64,000 bases of DNA. Source: Papilionanthe hookeriana x Papilionanthe teres (Eukaryota; Streptophyta; Magnoliopsida; Asparagales; Orchidaceae). Made by a program: the position numbers and the translations under genes. The stretch spans positions 19,925,625 through 19,989,624 of the forward strand of contig CM040427.1 in NCBI GenBank assembly GCA_022702705.1. The letters are read 5' to 3'. Position 1 is the stretch's first letter. Each line of letters starts with the position of its first letter. Positions 55,941 through 64,000 of this stretch are shown here, one piece after another. The notes below the pieces were generated by a model. The model made no database searches. It saw nothing but the letters and a program-made list of their open reading frames with translations, and was not told where the DNA came from.

Positions 55941-57107
55941 ATATTGTTGAAAAAAGTTCTGAAGTTTTGGACATGACGGAAAAAGATAAATCTTTTTGTT
56001 CATCAATTGAGAAGCCTCCTCAACTTGAATTAAACTGAAACATTTAAAATATGCCTTTTTAGGAGATTCCTCAACTTTGTCGGTTATAATTTTCTCGAAC
56101 TTAAATTCAGAAGAAGAACAGTGTTTATTGAAAATTTTGAAGAAATATATGAAGCCTTTGGATGTACAATTGCTGATACTAAATGAATCAGTCATTCACT
56201 TTTTATGCATAGAATATTTATGGAAGAAAACTACACACTCAAGGCTGATCCTCAAAAGAGATAAAATCCCACTATGAAAGAAATTATTAAGAAAGAAATT
56301 TTATAGTGATTAGATGCTTGGATTATCTATCCTATTTCAGATAGTGCATGTGTTAGTCTAATATACTGTGTTTCAAAGAAAGGAGGAGCGACTATAATTA
56401 TTAATGAAAAAAATGAACTAATACCTACAAGAAAAGTTACAGGTTGAGGAATATGCATTCATTATAGAAAAATTAAACCTTGCCATGAGGAAAGATCATT
56501 TTCTATTACCCTTTTTGGATCAAATGTTGGATATACTAGCTGTACATAAATACTTTTATTTTCTGGATGGATATACTGGTTATCACCAAATACAAATTGT
56601 TCTAGAGGATCAAGAGAAAACAACATTTACCAATCTTTATGATACATTTACTTTTAGAAGAATACCATTTGGTTTATGTAATGCCCCTACTACATTTCAA
56701 AGATGTATGATGGCTATTTTCTGTGAGTTAATTGAAAAAGGAATTGAAGTTTTTATGGATAATTTTTTGGTGTTTGGAACTTCATTTGAATCATGTTTAT
56801 AACATTTATCATGAGTTCTTAAACACTGTGAAGAAACAAATTTAGTCATTAATTGGGAAAATGTTAGTTTATGGTAGCAGGAGGAATTGTTTTGGGACAT
56901 AAAATTTTAGAGAAAGTTATGGAGGTAGATCCTTAAAAAATTCAAGTGACCGCTAATTTACCTCACCCAACTAATGTGAGAGAAATTAGGAGTTTTTTAG
57001 GACATGCTAGATTCTACAAGCGATATATTAAAAACTTCTTAAAAATTGCTAAGCCACGATGCCATTTATTAGAAAAAGATGTGATTTTTAATTTTGATAA
57101 TGATTGT
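55941..57107 (+). pseudogene. Reverse transcriptase of element F, active-site mutant
   Basis: The plus strand shows the linker (KYMKPLDVQLL), YFLDGYTGYHQIQIVLEDQEK in pieces, FTFRRIPFGLCNAPTTFQRCM, then EVFMDNFLVF: the second catalytic Asp of FMDD is Asn here (codon 56,761-56,763). Thumb/connection follows (TNVREIRSFLGHARFYKRYIKNF) up to IFNFDNDC at 57,107, where LTR H begins. Stops at 56,802, 56,874 and others. Catalytically dead even if expressed. Confidence 0.85.
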
Positions 57108-59189
57108 TGTCGTCATATTTTTAGGTTAAGGGTTGTGTGTTTAATTTTTTGAAAAAGGGGTCGCCTACAGAAATTGTCGGCGAATTTTTAATTTAATTTA
57201 AATAAATAATTTGAAAAGTTGTATTTGATTTTTGAAAATAATTTTAAATTTGAACATTTTAAGATATGAAATCAAACCGATCTCACATCCCAAATAGTTT
57301 ATATAAACGAGCGCCGCACCACAAACCGTGTATCTATCCCGAATAATAGACACACTGCTTGACAATGGGGCTCAATTAGATAAACTAGAAAGGTTTGTGA
57401 CATCCGTTTGGTCTGCGAACCAATTTTATAAGCCGAAAAATTCCCCTGCTTAATATGAAAGCATTAAACAGGGTTTATATTACTCAGGTTCTTTAAAATT
57501 CCCTATAAGGGCAAGCCCCTATTGTTAATTACATCTTAAGTGACGGGAATCACCTAAGAAAACTCTCGATAATAATCAGTAATTCTGCTCTCAAGAATTT
57601 CAAAGTTTAAGTTTTCAAAGGATTGAATTTTGGAATTTCAATAGGGAATGGATCGAGTTTGGAACATTTTGTTTTGAGAATTCAAAGGAAGAAAAGTAGG
57701 AGAAATTATAGATTCGAAGCGAACTTCGATAATTTCCCAACTATCCTATTGTTTGGCTTGGATTTAAGAGAGTCCTAATGTTTATTTAATGTTTTGATCT
57801 TGCCAATTTTAGTTAATTAGGACTTATATTTATATGATAGAATCATACAAATAGCCTTGAAGATGTGAGGGTTTATGTCGTATCGGACGACTACCTCGGA
57901 ATCCTAAGACCGGTTAGGGCTTAATTTGCAATGCAAATGCCTAACAGAAGGTTGAGGATTTATGTTGCACTAGGCAAACTACCTCGAAGTCCTATGGCTT
58001 TGTTGTTTAATTCTAGGAAAGTTTTGCTGATGTAGACTTAAGTTTTGCTGACGACGATGGCCGTGCTGCCCACCATGCTCCGAGCTCCTTGTTGTTGCAG
58101 AGGTTTAGTTATAGAAGTCATAAATCAGGAGATGAGAGAAGTGTTTTGGTTTAGAGAAAATCTTAATTTCCAAGTATTTTTTTGTGTTTTAATTAAAACA
58201 AATCTTAAAGTTGATTATAACAACACCGGTTAAGATCCCACGGTTCCATCCTTCCGGCGTCGTTATTTTTATCGGATTCACTTAGTCCAGATGAATTTGC
58301 TAAACTCAATCGAATGAGTTCCACACTTTCATTTAGACCGTGGGAAATCCCGTTAGCAACACGTAGGTTACATCATCCGAGGTATTCCCGATCATCCAAC
58401 AAGACGTTTTAATTTAATTGTAATTGTAGTTTTGTGTTCGTTTGTGATTAAATTTTGAGTTGTTTTATATTTTGAAATGTTGTGGCGGTGAATTTTATCT
58501 TGCAATGACTTTTAATTTAGTTTTGGTTTCAGTTTTAGGGACTATCCTAAAGGTGTGGGTTTTCATGCAACAGTTGTTTATCATGCAAGAAAAAGTAAGT
58601 GCGATGCAATTAAAGAAATTGCAATAAAATAAAAGCGTATCTGGAGGGTCTTCCCGTCATCCCAAGCTGCACTTAAAACACAATTAGAATATTTAAGCAA
58701 GTTCCTAGGTAAAGCTAAGGGAAGGGTTATGGTTTTCTACCAAATTCCTAATCCTATAACTAGTCATTTCCTATGACGTCTAGGTCCTTGTGTTTTGGTT
58801 TGAGGACGATTTTCTTCATCAAAGAATAATTAAGTTCAATTGTTCCTATGAACATCCTATCATATCGAGGAAGTGCTTAAGACAAATCTTAAACATCTTT
58901 TCAATATTTCTAGGATTGTTTTAAGTCCAAATGAATTTAATTATACAAATGAATTAATCGTCCAGGAATTCAATTTTTGTTGTTAACTTGCTCAGTGAAC
59001 TAGGACATTTGAATATCCTATAAGTAGAGTAACATTTCATTTAATGTTCTATTTAGGAGTTATGGTAACCAAAGCTTTCGAGGGCAAATTGGTGTTCAAG
59101 TGGTTTGTGATTTAATTTAATCTTAGTTAACGGGTTTAAATTTGGAATAGTGTTCAAGTTGTTTTATATTTAATTCCTCTATGTCTTAG

Positions 59190-59515
59190 GTGATGTTATT
59201 TAATTCAATTTAATTTTAATTTAATTTAATTTAATTTAATTCATTTTGATTTGATATAAATTAATTTAACTTGATTTAATTTAATTTAATTTAATTTCCT
59301 TCAATTTAATTTAATTTGATTTAATTTTAATTTAATTTAATTTAATTTAATTTAATATGTTTTAATTTAATTTAATTTAATTTAATTTAACATTTTTTAA
59401 TTTAATTTAGTTTAATTTAATTTAACTTAATTTATTTATTTAATTTAATCTAATTTAATTTAATTTAATTTAATCTTTAATTTAATTTTAATTTTAATTT
59501 TAATTTAATTGAAAA
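59190..59515 (-). repeat. (TTTAA)n microsatellite expansion in H
   Basis: Over 300 bases of TTTAATTTAA-type repeats with few interruptions, about twice as long as the equivalent tract in element B. It helps explain why H is longer than A although truncated. Confidence 0.8.
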
Positions 59516-61329
59516 TTTAAAAAGAGTTTAATAATTTAACTTTTTTAATTTAATTTTAATGGTTAAGTCATTTAACATTTTAAAACTTAAATTTGAATTA
59601 TCATTTTAATTAAGAATTAAATATTATTGAGATGATTAATTTAGGGATTTTTAAATTAAAGAATAAATCTCTTCCTAATAATATTCCTATTTTAATAATT
59701 CCAATTTTATTATTCTTCCAAATTTAATCAATTATTTAATTAAGGTTTATTTCAATTATTTTCAAATTGTTTAGTAGGTTTCTACCCTTTAATTATTTAA
59801 ATTTCAATCATCCAAATCAGATTAAGATCAAATATTTTACTTGTTAATTTTATTAAACCTAAAGTTTTATTTAAGAGTTAAAATTTTTTAATTACCATTT
59901 TGCCCTTCAAGCTTAATAATTTCATAACTCACTAAATTGAGGTTAAATGAACTTGAAATTTTTATGTGACTTCACTCATATGTCAATAAAGACATGAGAG
60001 GAGAAAATGTGATTTTTCTGTATTTAATTCATTTATATAATTATTTTTAGTGGAAAATAGAGATTTCCAAGGAAAATTTAATAATATGACCAAGGGAAAG
60101 TTTCTGTCCTTAAGAAAATTATGGGACATTCCTAATGACCAGAGGACCACTTGGACCAATTTTGGTGATTTTTTGAATTATATTATTTTTATTATAATTA
60201 TTTTAGTTTTGCAGTATTAATTAATTTTAAAATAAAATAAAGGTTGAAAAATGAAGTTTATATTTTTCAAAAATCTCTCTGATATCAAGGAAATCAGAGA
60301 ATCAATTTTTGCAATTTTCTAATTTTTCTTTGATTTATTATAATTATTTTAGTGGAAATACTAGAAATATATATATTTTTAATTTTAAAATTACCTTAGG
60401 GCTTTAAAATTTAATATCTCACCAAATAGACCTAAGAAAAATATGGGATTTGTTCCCAAGTGATTAAAAGTCAAAATGTGACATTTTGGTGAATTTTATT
60501 ATTTTTATGATTTTTATTATTTTTTATTATTAAAATATTAAAATAATATTAAAAATCAACATTTTTAGAAAATTGAAATTTTAATTTTCTTAAATTCCCC
60601 TAATATCAGAGAGGCTCTCAAAACCAATTTGGTGAATTTTTGAAAGGTATTTTGAAAGTTATGAATTTTTGAAGTTTAAAATGGTTAAATGGCTTAATCA
60701 ACCCATTTAGTAGGGCTAACCAAGTCCAATTGACTTCAAATTTTTATGGTGGGTTCCTCTAATCCTAAAGGTCAGTGGAGAATTGATTTCAAGTTAATTT
60801 GATGTATGATTAGCTCTAATTAATTAGGGATCTATTTTGGATGTTTAAGCCAATTATGGTTATTTTAAATGAGTTAACTCAAAACCTATTTTTCCTAGGG
60901 TCCTCTGGTCATAAGAGACATCACCAAATTTTCCTAGAATTTATTTCACAACATGCTAATTATTGGAATTAAAATACTCAAAACGAGTAACATGAATTTG
61001 AAAAATCAATAACTTCTCATAGGGATGGCCTCGACTTTGGAAAATTCAGGGAATGTTCCCAAATTCGGAGGCTTCAAAAGCCCTATGGTCTCATGCCATG
61101 GTAAATTTCCTATATGCATGGAGAATTAAAATAATGCAAAGGGTAAATAAATCATTAAAAATAAAATACTTGATGAAATTAAATGATTTCTTTTCTACAT
61201 TATTCTCCTCTGTTCACTCGAGCAAGAGGGTATTTTTATTTTATTTTTCTGATTTTTCTACACAAAGTTATGGATTTTTGAAGTTTAGGGAATTAAATAA
61301 ATCAAAAAATCCCTAATTTTCTATTTATC

Positions 61330-61560
61330 CGAGCCGGCGCCGCGTCAACCTTAGCATCTCCGAAGTGCCGCGTGGCGCGCTCCCATTCGACGCCGCCACT
61401 TGAGTCAGTAGCCCGGGTCCCGCCTTTCGCGTATCATCTGTTGATCCGACCTAATCTGAGCCGTCCGTCCGCGCGTGTATTAAATGGACGACATCCGTTC
61501 ATCGTCCCCAAGCGTCCTCACCCGAGAGCCGTCCACACTAAATCCCTAATATCTCACTCG
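61330..61560 (-). promoter_or_regulatory. CpG-rich block of LTR H
   Basis: Dense in CG (GAGCCGGCGCCGCG, GCCGCGTGGCGCGC, GTCCGTCCGCGCG) within AT-rich surroundings. Same relative place as the blocks at 6,943-7,075 and 11,580-11,715, and the richest of them. It lies 570-800 bases downstream of the TATA box in LTR orientation. Confidence 0.45.
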
Positions 61561-62127
61561 ATACTTAATGGATTTTCGTGTTCTTATACTCTATGGATTC
61601 GTCTTGAAGAGACGAGTACATCTATATGGTGATCATGCATTGAAATTAAAGCATTTGAAATGGAGAATCTCCAGAAGCTCGGGATGAAGAATTAGCTCAT
61701 ACCTTTGCTCGGAGAAGTGTGGCTTCAATCCGAGGGTTGTGTCACCTTCGATTGGATCCCGGCAAGCTCCGGATGAAGTCTCCTGGTCCAGTGAATCGTC
61801 TAGGTATGATTTCGACCACGGCCGATCACAAAGCTTGGAGGTCGGAGCAAGCCGGGTGGCTTTGGGGATGGGGCTTTCAGTGGGAAACTTCTCCTCTTGG
61901 TCTGGTGAAGGTGTAGGACCGATCAATTTGAAGATTGATCCACTGTGAAGAAGTGTCCTGGTTTTTGGGCTAAAGTTTGAGCTCAAAATTGAGCTCAGCT
62001 GGAGGGAATTGGGGCTGGAATTCAGTGGGGATCAAATGCTCTATGTATGGAGAGTGATCTGGAGCAATTTTGGCAGAGTTTCAGTAAGGTCTGGTTCAGC
62101 ACCTCTCATGGCCGAGAGGGGGTGGTG

Positions 62128-62135
62128 TTTAAATA
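62128..62135 (-). promoter_or_regulatory. TATA box of LTR H
   Basis: Minus-strand TATTTAAA, identical to the TATA box of both B LTRs and at the matching position. Confidence 0.55.
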
Positions 62136-63548
62136 GGAGAGGGTGGAGGGCCTCCCAGGGAGAGTTAGGGCTTGGGATCAGCTGCTCTTGGCAAGAGAAG
62201 AACAGCTACAATGGCCACTGGGGATGGGGCAGCTCAGCAGGTGAGAATTCCAAGTTTGGGCTCACATGTGAGCTCTCGGCCATGGAGTTTTCCGGCGACC
62301 CAGGCGGCTGGCCGGCAGGCATGGGTCACCCTCAGGTCCAGGTGGGTCAGGGCTGGGGTTTAGTGCAGTCAATTGGGCCTTGCCATGTGTAAAGGGGATG
62401 GCTTGGAATGGAATGGGGAAGAGGTCATTTTGGCTTGGTTTGGGTCAACCCATCATTTTGGGCTTGGTTCACCCTTCAAGGTGGCTTTGGGTGTTGTGGG
62501 GAGTCAAAAGGATCAGCTGGTTTGGCATGGAGAAGTCCTTATCCAAATATATTTGGATTAAATTTGGGTTAAGGTGAAACATGCTTAAGGTTAATGACTT
62601 TTAGGAGGTGCTTGAAGGACCTCCTCCTTTTGCCATTTAAGGAGAGTTGACAACTTAGAGATCCTCATGGCTTGCCAATGGCTTGCATGTGGCTTCATGG
62701 CTCCATGTGGCTTGGGAAAAGATTGGGTCAATTTCATAAATAAGGGATTTTGTGGATTTTGGCATTTTAATGGAAATTGTCATGGGGCTTGATTTGGAAT
62801 TATTTGATGATGGGATTAGAATTTAGGGAATGGCTTTGATTAAGTGGATGGCAAATGGAAATGTCATGTGGGATTTAGGGTAGATTTTGGGCTCTTTGAA
62901 ATGGTTTTAGATGGGCTTTTAGGAAGGTTTAAGGGAAGTGGGCTTTTTGAATTTTAAAATGGACTTTAGGATAAAATTTTGGTAAAGGCTTGGGCCAAAT
63001 AATTGTTGGGTTTAGCTCATAGATGTCTTGGAGCAAATTGGGAGTGATTTGGATTTGAATTGGGTTGAATTTGGGCTCCTTTGGTGAATGGGCCAATATA
63101 GGTCAAAGTGGGCTAACTTGGGCCAATGTTGGGCTAGGTTTGAAATTGATGTAAAATTAATGTTGGGAAATGTTTATGGGAGTGTTTCAAAGAGGTTTTG
63201 ACTTTGGTTGGGCTTTGATTTTGGGTTTTGGGCTTATTTGGGTTAGGTTTGGGTTTAGGTCAAAATTGGGCTTATTGGTTTTGGGTTGAATTTAAGTGGG
63301 GTTTGGGTCTAAATGTTGGGCAAATCATGTTAGTGTTTTGTTTGTAGGGATGTTAAGGAAATTTTAGAAAAGATTTGGGGTTAATTGGAGTTGAATTGGG
63401 TGAGTTTGAGTTAAGTTTGGGTCATGGGTCCAAATTGGGCCTTAAGGCCAAAAGTGGAATTGGATCCAAATGTCAATCAAATTGAACTTGGATTTTGTCT
63501 AGATTGGTGTTTGGAATGTTGAATTGAAGTTTAGAATTGAATTGGACC

Positions 63549-64000
63549 ATACTTAATTGGAACCAAATGTGTGGTGCATACAAATAATTCTGTTATTAAG
63601 TATTTAATGAAAAAGAAGGATGCAAAACCAAGGCTGATAAGATGGAATCTTCTTTTGCAAGAATTTGATTTTGAAATAGTAGATAGAAAGGAAGCTGATA
63701 ATCAAATTGCTGATCATCTATCCAGGCTTGAATCTAACAAATCATTGTGTTCTGAAAAAGAAATTAATGAACATTTTTCAGATGAAAAATTATTCAATAT
63801 TAATGAATGGCGTGTTCTAAGGTATGCAGACATAATGAACTTTATTGTTAGTAACATTTTCCCTTGTGGTCTGACACACCAACAAAAGAGGAAATTTATA
63901 TCTGAAGCTAAGACTTATTTTTTGGTACGAGCCATTTCTATATAAACAGGGGAATGATTTAATTATTCAAAGAATGTGCCTTTAGAAGAAACTTTTGAAA
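63549..64000 (+). pseudogene. RNase H C-terminal part and integrase start of element F
   Basis: From 63,549 the plus strand reads YLIGTKCVVHTNNSVIKYLM in which HTD of element D is HTN, so a catalytic Asp is lost. Then PRLIRWNLLLQEFDFEIVD and DNQIADHLSRLE (final RNase H Asp kept). The linker (INEHFSDEKLFNINEWRVL) and the beginning of the integrase N-terminal region (KRKFISEAKTYF) follow, with a stop near 63,943, and the element continues beyond the window. Confidence 0.85.

Larger units (their letters stand above)
57108..63548 (-). mobile_element. Truncated giant-family LTR H inside element F
   Basis: Reads as the complement of an element B LTR: starts TGTCGTCATATTTTTAGG at 57,108 (B end region, with 'gaaattgtcggcgaattttt' at 57,169), the shared block at 58,636-58,660, the AT-rich centre, CpG block (61,330-61,560), TATA box (62,128) and U3 tract (62,740-63,540). 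It stops at about 63,548 within U3, so roughly 0.94 kb of the LTR start is missing together with about 255 bp of F. Left flank ATTGT (57,103-57,107) would be the target site. No internal region is attached. Confidence 0.85.
44110..64000 (+). mobile_element. Element F: Athila-like Ty3/gypsy element, interrupted twice, running off the right edge
   Basis: Plus-strand order: truncated 5' LTR, PBS (45,242-45,260), gag part 1 (45,518-46,190), [element G], gag part 2 (54,409-55,340), protease, RT (to 57,107), [truncated LTR H], RNase H and start of integrase (63,549-64,000). Removing G restores the gag frame. At H about 255 bp of RNase H-coding sequence expected from element D is missing. Stops are frequent and the RT active site is changed, so F is dead. 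Confidence 0.85.

Noticed and set aside
62009..62577. Several overlapping plus-strand open frames in H
   Set aside because: They lie in the CG/GC-richer promoter part of a minus-oriented LTR, overlap one another in different frames and are not preserved in A or B.
44110..64000. Endogenous pararetrovirus origin of the RT sequences
   Set aside because: Gag wording, protease-RT-RNase H-integrase order, HHCC/DDE integrase, LTRs and tRNA-type PBS all indicate Athila-like LTR retrotransposons; no coat or movement protein is seen.

Overview
This is repeat-dense plant nuclear DNA, probably from a eudicot (inferred from AT richness and repeat types; no species marker is visible). Apart from a possible 5' end of a host gene at the extreme left, everything I can recognise is LTR retrotransposon, mostly nested and broken. 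No bacterial-type operon, tRNA, rRNA or CRISPR array is apparent.

Left and middle (1-30,060). A promoter-like block at 599-660 (TATA box, two telo-boxes, minus strand) points out of the window. At 2,092-29,114 lies a three-level nest. (i) A Ty1/copia element (minus; 452/465-bp LTRs, exact GTACC target duplication) has lost integrase and RT. (ii) Its gag/protease region was split by a solo LTR of a giant-LTR family (minus; 3,051-27,155). (iii) That solo LTR was split by a complete member of the same family (plus; 9,130-26,641). This member has two ~6.75-kb LTRs, a Tat/Ogre-like primer-binding site and a 4.0-kb internal region with no recognisable gag or pol, so it is a very large non-autonomous element. 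Its internal region has an 83-bp tandem array with a distant inverted copy, five copies of a 10-mer, and a perfect hairpin beside the 3' LTR. The old target of the nest contains a decayed Ty3/gypsy gag relic (29,545-29,960).

Right (30,060-64,000). This is a mosaic of Athila-like Ty3/gypsy elements. Element D (minus, 30,060-41,512) keeps recognisable gag, protease, RT, RNase H and integrase plus two decayed env-position ORFs, one with the plant transposon-protein domain typical of Athila. D abuts the gag of element E (minus, 41,513-44,105), which meets element F (plus, 44,110 onward) head to head. F gag is split by element G (minus, 46,191-54,403), a gag-only non-autonomous Athila derivative. 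F pol is split by a truncated LTR of the giant-LTR family (H, 57,108-63,548) and resumes in RNase H/integrase up to the window end.

None of the retrotransposon genes is intact: each has stops, frameshifts, lost domains or changed catalytic residues. Insertion order in the nest is supported by target duplications, by restored reading frames and by LTR divergence (copia LTRs ~13% by hand count over 118 bases; giant LTRs roughly 3-6% in the stretches compared). Coordinates of truncated ends are approximate.
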